A stretch of DNA of 64,000 nucleotides from Aphrocallistes beatrix. Lineage: Eukaryota; Porifera; Hexactinellida; Sceptrulophora; Aphrocallistidae. Location of the stretch: the NCBI GenBank assembly GCA_963281255.1, contig OY725505.1, positions 1,674,001-1,738,000 on the forward strand, given 5' to 3'. The number at the start of each line of letters is the position of its first letter. The stretch's first letter is position 1. Of the stretch, positions 1 to 10,304 are shown piece by piece. The position numbers and the translations under genes are program-made. The notes beneath the pieces are model-generated. The model was given only the letters and a program-made list of their open reading frames with translations. It had not been told where the DNA came from and made no database searches.

Positions 1-468
1 GTCAATAACTGGACGTGATGGGCACAATTGGATGGTATTTTTGGCCTCAGAGGATAGTCATTACTTAGAAAAAGTCAATGGGATACTTTGTGTAAAAATG
101 CTGTTGCCCAGTGTTATCATTATAGTCACAAGCCTTTTTAGAGTGCAACTGGTGTCGTTATCAAATATGAAAGTATTTCTTTCCCAAATCCATACGAATT
201 GACTGTCAAACCTGGAAAAACTGACAATAATCTGATTTAGGTCTGATTTTGCTCAGTTTAGGTCATATCTTGAAATCCACAAAACTATGCCTTCAATTTT
301 GATCTTATTTGATATCCAATTGACTTCCTTTAGAGCAATAATATAATTTCCACGTCTAGAATCAATGGTTAACGAGTTATTAGACAATTTATCAATTTGG
401 TAACATTTGGTAATTTGTCTAACTTGGATACCATGGAACTTGTAAACCATTGAAACCACTACGTAGTA

Positions 469-1042
469 CAGTACACCTTCGGTTATCCGAACACCTCCGT
501 TTGTTAGCTCAAAGATTGGTGTTCGGATAAGTGAAATCGTTCGGATAAGCGAAATACGTATTTTACGCTCTTAAATGCACATGTACCAACTTAGATGTTA
601 TTAAAGAACGTATTATGATTCGAATACTACTTACACGTATGTATAGCCAAACAAATACGCACAATTTTGGAACATACATTTTTAAGGAATTGATTTATTA
701 AACCATATTCGTAGTTCCTAAATTATGCGAAACGATTATATTAGACCCATATTTACTATTTATTTACAGTCGAATATCTCCAATTACGAAATACTAGCAA
801 CATAGTTATCTGAACACATCATTTCAGTTATCTGAACACATCATTTCAGTTATCCGAACACATTATTTCAGCTATCCGAACACATTATTTCAGTTATCCG
901 AACACATTATTTCAGTTATCCGGACACATTATTTTCACAAATTCAATTGGAAAGTATTTGATAAAATGAGTGGTACTCGAACACACTGTTCGGATAATCG
1001 AGGTGTCGGATAATCGAGGTTCGGATAATCGAGGGTCAACTG
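469..1042. mobile_element. pogo/Tigger-type MITE with TA target duplication
   Basis: Ends are inverted repeats: left CAGTACACCTTCGGTTATCC, right GGATAATCGAGGGTCAACTG. They are flanked by TA at 467-468 and 1043-1044. The motif TTATCCGAACACC, repeated near both ends, is typical of pogo/Tigger-derived MITEs. There is no transposase. It has landed at the symmetry centre of FB1 copy a. Confidence 0.85.
804..935. repeat. 22-bp tandem repeat (6 units) made of TIR motif
   Basis: Six contiguous units of agttatcYgaacacatYatttc starting at 804, 826, 848, 870, 892 and 914. The core ttatccgaacac is the same motif found in the terminal repeats of the enclosing MITE, so subterminal transposase-binding-like sites have been amplified inside it. 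Confidence 0.9.
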
Positions 1043-1530
1043 TAATTATATTATCGCTTTATAGGAAGTAGTATATTTGCTATCAAACAAGATCAAATTT
1101 TAATGCACAGTTGTTGCGGTTTTCAAGATATCACCTCAATTGAGCAAAATGCGTTTCCATTGCAACGCTGGAATGTAGCAACATTTCATGAAAAATGTCA
1201 AATCTTTCTCATCAACTCATTCACAGCTCAGTTCTTTGCGAAAATTTATAATAAAAAATCTTAGAAGTGCCCGTAAACAGCATCTGAAAATCACTCAAAT
1301 TGTCACAAATATAACCTATTGCGCAATACTATGGTGACTAATCTAAATTTTAACACAGTTATCGATACTGTGACATCACATTTATGTATGCTGGTATTAC
1401 ATTTCTTAGCTCCATAGTCCATGGTTGATTATTTTAAGCAGCTAATTTCTTCGTTCTAACATCTTCTACCGAATTCCTAATCCAAATTCCTAAAGTTACT
1501 GTTAGACCTTATATGCAGTAGTAAGCGATG

Positions 1531-1823
1531 TCTTTATTATAATATTGATGCGATAAAATTCGCCCTTGTGACTTCTCTTCGAGCAACATCACTCTATTTT
1601 CAACCCAATTTCATAATATAAGTAAAGATTTAAAAGCATATATTTCGGTTATATGCAGCTTTTAGAGATTTAAGTGGGGAATGAGAAAGTTGTTTAGCTC
1701 TTTACTCAAAACATTCCTGTTTCGACATTTTTAAAAATCAACCCATTTTACGAATATTACCGGTTTGATCATTTTATTCCATAAAAATATCATTTTATTC
1801 AAACTGACTTTGTACAATTATAG
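1531..1823. other. intron sequence, nothing recognised
   Basis: AT-rich sequence between FB1 copy a and the first DOCK exon. It ends in the exon's acceptor. No repeat seen elsewhere in the window was recognised. Confidence 0.5.
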
Positions 1824-1974
1824 ATGAATTTCCGGATGCAAAGATTATGAAAACACTTAGTTACCCTAAAAGCGATATTCTTGAAAGCCCTGATCAGTAT
1901 TTGCAATCTTGTAAAGTTGATCCTATTCCAGAAAAAGAAAATTTTGATGAAAATGTAAATCAGAAGATACAAGG
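1824..1974 (+). CDS. DOCK: DOCK-family Rac GEF, internal exon (first in window)
   Basis: Internal exon of a DOCK1/2/5-class guanine nucleotide exchange factor, which activates Rac downstream of engulfment and adhesion receptors. Acceptor ...attatAG at 1822-1823, donor GTATGT at 1975. The 151-nt exon starts with two bases of a split codon and ends with two. It reads EFPDAKIMKTL...DQYLQSCKV, matching the DHR2 segment that in animals reads FPNAE(L/M)..T.PP...SP.QY(I/L)QC..V. The joined codon with the 9160 exon gives GYFNFNDVCRFKYSRP, matching the conserved NYVQRFHYSRP motif of the family. The rest of the protein (SH3, DHR1, most of DHR2) must lie upstream. The family assignment is from recalled motifs and not from a search. 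Confidence 0.88.
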
Positions 1975-2837
1975 GTATGTTTGTTTGCTGTTTCTTATTC
2001 ACTTATTTTTGTCTAAATTTATAATCTCTCCTTTGATTTTTCTGTGTGCTCTCCTTAGATTTTGAACCTGGCTCTGTTGCTTTACTGATACTTTCTCATA
2101 TCAATTAATTCTTTCGGTTGAAATTAACATTTCTCTTAGAAATTTGCTATTTTCTCGTCTTTGATTTTTATGCACTATTTGGGCACTATACGTGTATGAA
2201 CCGTTGACACAAATTTATTTCATTTATTGAATTAGTTTCTTCTCACTGCGAGTTAGTTTGGGCCTGATTGTAGTCCTCCCATCTTATGTATTCCAACTAG
2301 TTGAGCGCAGCATAAGTTCACTTTTTTCGTGTTATTTTGAGTCTGGAACCCGATTAGTTGTAACTCTCACTGTTTAGAAGTATTAATATTCTTCAGCATA
2401 AATAGACCATTTAGTACTATTTGCACGTGAAATAATGAAATATGCAAATACTTCTGCCTGGATAGTATCTATTTTGATAATTTAATGACACACCTTTTCC
2501 TAGGAACAAAGGATGAATTGATTAATGGTTGACTTTTTCATCTCCAAAACTTCCTTGATAACCACAAGGTTAGTTAAAGTCAATAGCTTCATCCAGAAAT
2601 TCTGTAGACTCAATTGTTTACATTATGAAATAATGTTGCATAGAAAACTAATTTTCAGCGTCAACAAAACAGTATTTGATCACATAACAGAAAAATAAAC
2701 AGTGGATGAGTAAGAAAGAAGTAGAATACTTTGTACTATATAAAATATGAAAATTGGCAAATTTGATGATTTTATGAGTGCTGTCGATTTAACTGTAAGA
2801 AATACATTTTTAGACATGCTATCTACCTTATAATTAA
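1975..2837. other. intron sequence, nothing recognised
   Basis: Start of the roughly 7.2-kb DOCK intron (donor GTATGT at 1975). Unique AT-rich DNA with no coding match or repeat that I recognise. Confidence 0.5.
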
Positions 2838-4432
2838 TCAAAGTAAGCCCAGCCGCGCTTCACTTGATTGTACTGCGCGGCTTGCGGACACTTTGTGTCT
2901 GCCAGATGCGCCCTTTGGGCGCCTGTGCTCACATTGATTAATTATAAGCGTAGTAACATCTCTAAATATGTTTGTCTTACTGTTATAATCAATATCACAC
3001 GAAAAATACAAAATTTGTCAAATATAAATTTTTTTAATGCATAATAATAACTTAATTGACGTCATCACGTGATGATTAATCATTTTTGATTGAAAGTTGT
3101 CTCATATTTGGGATCTATTAATATACACATTCTTTTATATTTTCAGCCTTCAATCACCCATAGCCTACTCTAATAATGACTCACAGTAAAATAACCAAGG
3201 ATGTGGTAATAGCCGAATGGATTAATACACGATTAGCCTAAAATCGTCCAGCATGTAGGATAGGCATTAATAATATATTACCAGCATATATAAATATGGT
3301 ATCAAAGTACATATATCCGTTGTCAAAATTTCGATCAGTCATCATATCATTGCGCAACAGGTCATTTTAAGCACGATTTGACAATTTTCTACGTGTTTTA
3401 AGCCTACTTCTAAATGTTATTAAGGTATAATTTTGTATAGAACAAAGATTCGTACGAGTTGATTTGAAAAATTTAGAATTTTTCGATGGAATGTTGTTAC
3501 ATTCCTACATTGCTATGATAAATCATTTTGATCAGTTTGAGCCATATCCTGCAAACTATAAGAACTAGGTCTTCAAATTTAATCGTATTTGATAAGCAAT
3601 TGGCTACTCCCTATTAAGTAATAATACAATTTAAACTTCTAATTCACAGACTATAGAGTTATGCGACAATTCAGTGTTTTGGTCACATTCTTAAAATCAA
3701 TCCATAACTCAAAACTCGTCGAATTTAGAAGTTCAAGATGTATAATCACCTAATAGGAATTAGTCCATTGCCTATCAAACACGATCAAATTTGAAGATCT
3801 ATTTACTACAGTTTGCACGAAATGGCCCAAATTGACTAAAATGCTCCACCATAGCAACGCAGGAATGTAACAACATTCTATTGAAAAATTCTAAATTTTT
3901 AAATCAACTTGTACTAATCTTGGTGATACATAAAAATCACACCTTAATATCATTTAGAAATAGGGTTAAAACAGCTTAGAAAATCGCTAAAATTGTCCTT
4001 AGAATGACCTGTTCCGCAGTGATATGATGACTAATCGAAATTTTTCCAACGGATATATGTACTTTGATACCATGTTTATATATGCTGGTAATATATTATT
4101 AATGCCTAATCTGCATGGTTAACGATTTTAGGCTAATCGTGTATTAAGCCATTCGGCTACTACTTCATTCCTAGTCCATAATTTTCAGTCTGCTGTGAGG
4201 CATCATTAGTGTAGGCTATGAATCGTTATAGTCGAGTTATAGTCGAAAAACTGTAATTTTGGTGATAAAATAGTATGGCAAAGGCGTCATTTTCCATGAT
4301 GATCGGTCATTTCTGTCTTAGGCTAGAACTTTGTAGATTCATACCAAGAATATTCCTATATGCCAAAAATCAGCATTAATGTGCCAAGTAGTTTCTTCAA
4401 TTAATTCCTGACAAATATTTTGTATCTTAACA
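2838..4432 (-). repeat. RepA copy, interrupted by FB1 copy b
   Basis: RepA in reverse orientation. The GC-rich block (gcggcttgcggacactttgtg near 2880) and the body run to 3158. The element continues at 4221-4432, ending in tttcttcaattaattcctga. FB1 copy b sits between the two parts. Confidence 0.82.
3159..4220. mobile_element. FB1 palindromic element, copy b (complete)
   Basis: About 1062 bp folding on itself almost end to end. The left end catagcctactctaataatg and right end cattagtgtaggctatg are inverted copies. Inner arms mirror each other (for example taatatattaccagcatatat near 3270 against atatatgctggtaatatatt near 4080). Inserted in a RepA copy. No open frame of note. Confidence 0.88.
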
Positions 4433-4759
4433 TACTTGTAATATACAAACGTTTTAATTGTTAGATGTTATGCATCATTTATACATAGCTAGCCTCTAAT
4501 TTGAGTAATTTGTTTGTGTAGCAATCGAATTTGAAGTTTGTTTTTCTGCTGTCGTGTATATAATGAATTGGCCTAAATCTGGAGACTCATTTTAGTATTA
4601 TTTATGGTGTAAGTAATATACTATATTCCATACTTGTGGCCAGGCAGTATATAATAAATTTGAGACATCTATATAATTTAATGCTTTGAAATATTAATAA
4701 CGATTACAGTCTATTGTAGTAAGTATCGTAGAATGATTTCTATTTTTAGAGTGGGTCCA
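4433..4759. other. intron sequence, nothing recognised
   Basis: AT-rich stretch between RepA and RepB. No match found. Confidence 0.45.
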
Positions 4760-4955
4760 TATATATTGTATGGAAAAGATGTGGAGATCGTTTTCCATTT
4801 TTTTGCGGAGATGTAAAATTTCGCTTTGCTCTTCGAACATAATCGTAAACTCATCTTTGATATCAGCATGCCAATGTTAATATATCTCTACAACTAGCAA
4901 ATTCTTCAATCCAATTGACAAACAGACAAACAACCCTAGCATTTTAATATATAAG
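4760..4955 (-). repeat. RepB copy (partial)
   Basis: Reverse-orientation copy of the RepB repeat: a tttttttgcggagatgtaaa stretch, then gcaaattcttcaatccaatt, gacaaacagacaaacaa and cattttaatatataa, the mirror of the 5' end seen at 6066 and 10770. Confidence 0.75.
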
Positions 4956-5303
4956 ATGCCCAAACATTGTGTTTTAAATGCAATTAATTTCGAAGTTGTA
5001 TTTCCCAATTTCCTCCCACTACAGGATTCTCTCCAGCCGATACTCCTTCAGAAAGAGGAAGGCATATTGACCAATACACTTTCGAGGTTCGATCTCGTAA
5101 TGCATAACGTCGTGCAATCTATATATGTTAACAATTCAAGCTATATATACTTTCTATTACTAATAGTGATGTGGTTCCGTAATAATCACACAGGTTTCCA
5201 GGTTTATGAAGTAATTTCTGTTCTTTGTCCTCCGTTAATCGGGACAATTTTATTTCAATTTCTTTTCCGAATGAACCAGAATTACTTAATTTCCTATAAA
5301 TAA

Positions 5304-5554
5304 GCGGAGTTCCCAATTAGTAACCGTTTGCCCAATTACGTTGACTAATCCAATTTGTTTACTCTAAACCCTGCACTAGATTATTCGCCTTTGAGTCCGT
5401 CTTTTTTATATATAGCGACAGGTGACAAGACTCATTCCTCCGTTTAAATTATTTTTTTAGATAGTATATCATACTAATTTTTCTTTACTCAACACTGACC
5501 AAATTTGCGTGATGACTGCCACAAATATCGCAAGTAAGCGCGAAGCGCACTTTA
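5304..5554. other. intron sequence, nothing recognised
   Basis: A short open frame at 4956-5303 overlaps RepB and has no family features. The sequence up to the next RepA shows nothing I can name. Confidence 0.4.
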
Positions 5555-6064
5555 TATATATATATATCTGTAACGAATTGATTGAAGAAATTGCCGTTCA
5601 TAGAAAGCTGATTTTTGGCATGTGGGAGTATTTTGGCTATGGCTCCAGTAAGTTCTGAGATCAGAGCAAAATGTCCACTCATCATGGAATTATGACGTCA
5701 TTGTCACATTTTTAAAAGTTAAGCAACACAGTTATTCGGGCATAACTCAGCCATTATAGGAGATAGAAGGCTGAAATTTTAATAGAATCTGTATACTAAC
5801 ATGTCTCACATATGATGCGACTATCATCAATGATGACTCATCACTTTGTTATGACGTCATCATTACTCATCAAAATTTTAAAAATTGACAAATTTGGAGT
5901 TTTTTCGAGTGATATCGATTTTAAAACTAAGATGGACATATTTAGAGATTATATCTCCCTTATAATTAACCAATGTCACCTCCAGGCGACCGAAGGGAGC
6001 CTCCGGCGGACACGAAGTGTCTGCCAGCCGCGCAGCACAAGCAAGCGAAGCGCGCTTGTATATA
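5555..6064 (+). repeat. RepA copy (near complete)
   Basis: Carries the full RepA layout: TA run, ctgtaacgaattgattgaag, ttttggctatggctccag, atagaaggctgaaattttaa, gatgactcatcactttg, gtgatatcgattt, then the GC-rich block ending gcgaagcgcgcttgta. Confidence 0.9.
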
Positions 6065-6065
6065 T

Positions 6066-6370
6066 TAAAATGCTAGGATTTGTTTGTTTGTTTGTTTGTT
6101 TGTTCGAATTGATTGAAGAATTGGCAAGTCCTAGAGATAAGAAAATTTACATGTAGGTGTCAAATGATATTTCTACGATTAAGTTCTAAGATCTAAGCGA
6201 AATTTTTACACCTCTGCAAAAAAAATGGAAAACAATTTTTCACACCTTTCCTATACAAAATTAATGACTACACTATCACAATGGAAATTATTGTGCGACT
6301 CTGCGGACACGCAGTGTCTGCAAGCCGCGCAGCGCAAGCAAGCGAAGCGCGCTTGTATATATACTATATA
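6066..6370 (+). repeat. RepB copy
   Basis: Starts tattaaaatgctaggattt, then a TTTG run, then cgaattgattgaagaattgg and catgtaggtgtcaaatgat. It ends in the same GC-rich block as RepA (gcaagcgaagcgcgcttgta). RepB shares both ends with RepA but has a different middle. Confidence 0.82.
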
Positions 6371-6371
6371 T

Positions 6372-7052
6372 TAGGATGCTCCAAAAAATTCCAAAGTTTG
6401 AATCTTTAGATGCACACGAGACAAATAGTTTACCTTGATCACCAAGTATTCACCATAACATTTTCATGCAATTTGGAGATGGTTTAGGGTCGCGCAAGGT
6501 AGCCTCCCCCTCGTGCTAATTTATAATGGGACATGTCCGGGTTGGGGCCAAAAGTTGTAAAAAGCGTACTTCTGACATTTAAATATACCCGTAGCTTGAT
6601 TTTTGTGATATTTGAGGGTGATTTTATATCAGCTAATAATACATTTTAATAACATAAACTCAACCGATTCAGAGATATTGGTGAAAACAGTTGGGACCAG
6701 CCTTCATACTTGAAATTATTAATGGTCCCAACTGTTTTCACCAATATCTCGGAACCGGTAGATTTTAGGTTATTAAAATGTATTATTAGCTGATATAAAA
6801 CCACCCTCAAATATCACAAAAATCAACCTACAAGTATATTTAAATGTCAGAAGTTCGCTTTTTACAACTTCTGGCCTCAACCCGGACATATCCCATTATA
6901 AATTAGCACGAGGGGGAGGCTACCTTGCGAGACCACTGAACCATCTCCAAATTGCATGAAAATGTTATGGTGAATACTTGGTGATCAAGGTAAACTATTT
7001 GTCTAGTGTGCATCATAAGATTCAAACTTTGGAATTTCTTGGAGCACCCTAA
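6372..7052. mobile_element. FB2 palindromic element
   Basis: A second, unrelated near-perfect palindrome of about 680 bp. The left end taggatgctccaaaaaattc mirrors the right end ggaatttcttggagcaccct. The arms (about 325 bp each) mirror each other through the centre near 6710, where cagttgggaccagcc faces ggtcccaactg. TA-rich flanks. No coding capacity. Only one copy in the window. Confidence 0.9.
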
Positions 7053-7089
7053 TATATATATATATATATATATATATACTACATTAATC

Positions 7090-7470
7090 GAGTTTTAATA
7101 GTAAGGATTCATATACTTTACCTTTAAATACTTTGAGAATTAGTTTTCCTTGCAAAGAACCACATACCTTGCTAACAAATTCAGGATCTTGATCATACTG
7201 GATGACCTGAGGTACTCCTAGAGTAAAATAAATACTCTACAGCTGTGTCAAAATTTCTCAAATTGTTTTTGTTTTCAAAGGGCGGACTACAGAGAATTTC
7301 CTGAGGCAACACATTGTTACAGATGTTTATACCCTTCTTTATTATCTTGTATATCGCGAACAAGATCAATACCGATGTATTTCCAGTATAGATCTAGGGG
7401 AGGGATTGGATGCAGTTTTCTTTGCTGTTGAGGTGATAGTGCAGCTTCAGTTTGAACATCTTGATTCATT
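7090..7470 (-). pseudogene. gypsy/GIN-type integrase core, relic
   Basis: Reading the minus strand in shifting frames gives integrase-core pieces: a first acidic site in YWKYIGIDLV (near 7395), then SPFENKN-like sequence, then VEYLFYS and a second acidic site in IQYDQDPEFV (near 7190). Several stops and frameshifts separate them. It resembles integrases of Ty3/gypsy elements or their domesticated GIN/KRBA2-type relatives. No RT or LTR is adjacent, so it is a fragment. Confidence 0.6.
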
Positions 7471-7708
7471 TATGACGATAAAACTTTGCTCAAACTCTTC
7501 CTACCTACCTTAATAATATTTTAATGATAGTGAATTAAAATAAGTTTGCATAGATTGAAATAGGTTGGTTCTATTCTCTCATAAAATCGCAACTGATAAA
7601 GCAAATTTGACTTAATACCAAAATATGCTAATAGTTTGTTTTTGTTTGACTATTTCCTAAAAATGTATTATTTTAATACTTTAAAGTTATTATCTGCTAC
7701 TTATCATA

Positions 7709-9054
7709 CAGGGTGTCTCAAAAGTTTTTTCCGGTTTTATAATTTATCAAAATATTCCTTTTACATCAGTGCTTGCATTTAAACTCGCCCTTTTTTGATA
7801 ATATTTACCTTGAACGGTCATAATGTTTGAATGAAATACAAATCAATTGTATTTGTTAACATCTCGTGATTTTCTTGACCTCACTTCATCATCAATATAT
7901 AGTTTATATTATGGATGTCCAAAATTCCAGAATTGGTAAGAGATTACGTGCAATTGGCATGTTAGAATCTGGTATTAGCCAGAAACAGATTGCTCAGACC
8001 TTAGGGGTTACAGTTAAGACTGTTTGGAATTGGAAAACGAAGATTTTATCAGGCAAATCCATGGCGGACAAACCTCGGTCTGGGCGTCCAACACGGCTTT
8101 CTCGCGTTCCTAAAATCATTATTAGAAAATCTCTAGGCAAACGTTGGCAGTCTACGCGAAAACTTGCTTGTATCGTTTCGAAAAATTCACAGAGAGTTAG
8201 TAAAGACACTATACATCGGTATTTAAGGAATACCATCGGAGCAAAGCCATACAAAAGACCTTCGCAACCAAAATTGTCGGAAAAACAGAAGGAACAGAGG
8301 CTACAATTCTGCCTTAGTCATAAATTTTGGGATGAAGAGGATTGGAAAAGGGTTCTTTTTAGTGACGAGAGTTCTTTTGAACTTTTCCATCCTACAAATC
8401 GGCAGAACGATCGGGTATGGAGTCAGAATGCGCGAAACATTGAGCCTATTCAGACAGTTAAATTCCCGCCTAAAATCATGGTCTGGGGGATGATGAGTGG
8501 CACTGGGATCTCGGAACTCCATTTTCTTCCTCCCAAACAATCTGTAAATGCAGAATACTATATAAAAGAAATTTTGGAGAAGTCCTGCCTTCCTACCTTG
8601 AAGAGAAGGAAAACTACAGGCCCAGTGACAGAACGGAAAATGTGTCGCTTGATGTCCGAGGCCATTTTTATGCAGGATGGGGCTCCTGCCCATACCGCCA
8701 AAAAGACGCAAACCTGGCTTTCCAATCATATTCCAGGGTACTGGGCTAAAGGAATTTGGCCTAGCAATTCACCAGATTTAAATCCCATTGAAAATCTTTG
8801 GGCGATTATTCAAGCAGAGCTTGACAAGAAGAGACCAGCCACCAACTTGTCAGAGCTCGCTAATTACCTGAAAAATATCTGGAATGGACTCAGACCGTCG
8901 ATTTTGGAGAATTTAATCTCAGGGATGCCTGCTCGAATTAATTCTTGTATCCAACTTAGAGGAGATTATATAGGCAAATAATATAAGATTTCTATACTAT
9001 AGCTTACAAGTTATGGGTATTAGTACAACCGGAAAAAACTTTTGAGACACCCTG
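7709..9054 (+). mobile_element. Tc1/mariner element, DD37E type, complete
   Basis: 1346 bp with perfect inverted ends of about 28 bp (first 20 bases cagggtgtctcaaaagtttt) flanked by TA at 7707-7708 and 9055-9056. Contains one uninterrupted transposase frame. Intact ends, target duplication and frame together suggest a recent insertion. It lies in the DOCK intron just upstream of the 9160 exon, in the sense direction. Confidence 0.96.
7911..8981 (+). CDS. Tc1/mariner-superfamily transposase (DD37E), intact
   Basis: 356-residue transposase that cuts and pastes its own element by binding the terminal repeats. The N-terminal helix-turn-helix region (about residues 1-60) includes RAIGMLESGISQKQIAQTLG, a GRP-like linker RSGRPTR, and a second helix-turn-helix to about 120. 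The DDE domain follows, with VLFSDESSFELF, FMQDGAPAHTAKK and WPSNSPDLNPIENLW carrying D, D and E. I count 37 residues between the last D and E, so it is DD37E and not classical Tc1 DD34E. I start at ATG 7911 because the frame upstream begins with a GTG only. Ends ...GDYIGK, stop at 8981. No stops or frameshifts, so it may be active. Confidence 0.95.
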   Translation: MDVQNSRIGKRLRAIGMLESGISQKQIAQTLGVTVKTVWNWKTKILSGKSMADKPRSGRPTRLSRVPKIIIRKSLGKRWQSTRKLACIVSKNSQRVSKDTIHRYLRNTIGAKPYKRPSQPKLSEKQKEQRLQFCLSHKFWDEEDWKRVLFSDESSFELFHPTNRQNDRVWSQNARNIEPIQTVKFPPKIMVWGMMSGTGISELHFLPPKQSVNAEYYIKEILEKSCLPTLKRRKTTGPVTERKMCRLMSEAIFMQDGAPAHTAKKTQTWLSNHIPGYWAKGIWPSNSPDLNPIENLWAIIQAELDKKRPATNLSELANYLKNIWNGLRPSILENLISGMPARINSCIQLRGDYIGK

Positions 9055-9159
9055 TACATATACTACTACGAGTATCCATTTTATTCCTTTAATGTTTATT
9101 TTCCTTTATTTATCTTTTCTTTTCTTTATTACATTATGTAACACAATTTCTATCCATAG

Positions 9160-9419
9160 ATATTTCAATTTTAATGATGTTTGTCGCTTCAAATATTCCC
9201 GACCTTTCCATAAAGGTGAGAAGGATAAAACTAATGAGTTCAAAACATTGTGGTTAGAGAGGACCACTTATACAACAAATATTAAATTTCCAGGGTTGTT
9301 AAAATCTTTCCCAGTTATTGGTACAGAGATAAAAGATATCAGTCCGATAGAATATGCACAAGAAACAGTAAAACTTGCTACTCAGGAGCTGAAATATTTG
9401 ATCAATTCCTTAAAATCAG
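9160..9419 (+). CDS. DOCK: DOCK-family Rac GEF, internal exon (DHR2, SRP motif)
   Basis: 260-nt exon of the same gene. Acceptor ctatccatAG, exon from 9160, last base G9419. It encodes RFKYSRPFHKGEKDKTNEF, LWLERTTYTT, FPGLLKSFPVIGTE and ISPIEYAQETV, which follow the order of DOCK1 (RFHYSRP, EF..MWIERTSFVT, LPGILRWFEV, ISPLENAIETM). The donor is GTTTTA, a weak 5' splice site, but the phase fits: the leftover G plus GA of the 24378 exon gives Gly. An apparent start ATG some 70 bases upstream of the exon is in intron sequence and is not a gene start. This segment lies in lobe C of DHR2, the part that contacts Rac in known structures. It sits just downstream of the intact Tc1-like element in the same intron. 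Confidence 0.9.
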
Positions 9420-10304
9420 GTTTTAATATACTTATTATAATTAATTTTATCTTTCTATGATTAAATCATTTGTACGAGTTTGAATTGCACACTTGGTCTA
9501 TGATGTGGATAATCCTGGAGATGTCTAATGAAATTAATTGATTAGACAGGCCTCTATTATATGTATCCTGCATATTTACCATTGCCTGGGATTCGTAAAT
9601 ATTTATACTCTTAATTTCAATTTAATCGAAACTTCTCAATAATCTCGCCATTGTTGATGATTATGTTTTTGACTTCGCAGTTACACTATACAATGACAAT
9701 TTACCGACCTCTTTGGGATAGAAAATGTTGGTTAAATAGTTATTTTTGCTTATATTAAGTTGGGAATATTTTAAGAATGAGTTTCAACGCGATATTTATC
9801 ATTTCAGGATTCATTAATCGATATTTTCTATCCAGAAGTTCGTTAAATGAATATTTTTGGTTCATTTTATCGATATTTTTATACCACCTGAAATTTATTT
9901 TAGTTTTTTAGTTGTTACATGAGCGTTCATGGAACAAATAAGAAATTTGCAACTTAATGAATATAATATTATTATCCCTTTGTACCATACTACTAAATTG
10001 ATTGCATCCTGATTCAAACTTATATCCACATCTTCTACTATTCGCCCTGCAGAATAACCAATACTTTCGCCGAGATACAAACTTAATCGGTTCTATCTAA
10101 CACCAGTAACTATAATTATACTTGTCATATTTAATGAATAGTGATCCCATATATGAATAACAAAGTAATTAAAATTGGATATTTCGATTTGCCTATTATA
10201 TTCGCAGAAGATTAGCTTTCGATTGGTATATTGGTTTGTTTCGATCTTCGGTTTAGGACACTACATTTTTTATTTGATTTTATAAACTTTAACTTTAACT
10301 TTTA
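9420..10304. other. intron sequence, nothing recognised
   Basis: Start of the roughly 15-kb intron after the second DOCK exon (weak donor GTTTTA). AT-rich. No repeat or coding match recognised. Confidence 0.45.

Larger units (their letters stand above)
228..1530. mobile_element. FB1 palindromic element, copy a (left arm truncated)
   Basis: Two inverted arms, about 228-466 and 1045-1530, match the arms of the FB1 element at 12491-13552. Shared stretches include tcatatcttga, taggaagtag and cgcatagaactg-like sequence. The left arm is cut short near 228, and the middle is occupied by the MITE at 469-1042. The copy is more diverged than copies c and d. No coding capacity. Confidence 0.7.

Noticed and set aside
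804..935. CRISPR-like array
   Set aside because: Units are directly adjacent with no spacers and lie inside a eukaryotic MITE.
4956..5303. 115-aa open frame as a gene
   Set aside because: Overlaps a RepB end, has no domain, and lies within a DOCK intron.
5990..6060. GC-rich hairpin of RepA as a transcription terminator or ncRNA
   Set aside because: Repeated in all RepA copies and part of the element. There is no prokaryotic context or conserved RNA structure beyond the palindrome.
7994..8729. Minus-strand frames inside the 7911 transposase
   Set aside because: They are shadows of the intact plus-strand transposase.
9092..9159. ATG-initiated start for the 9160 exon
   Set aside because: The peptide before YFNFND (MFIFLYLSFLFF...) is intron sequence. 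A proper acceptor at 9158-9159 and phase with the 1824-1974 exon show an internal exon.
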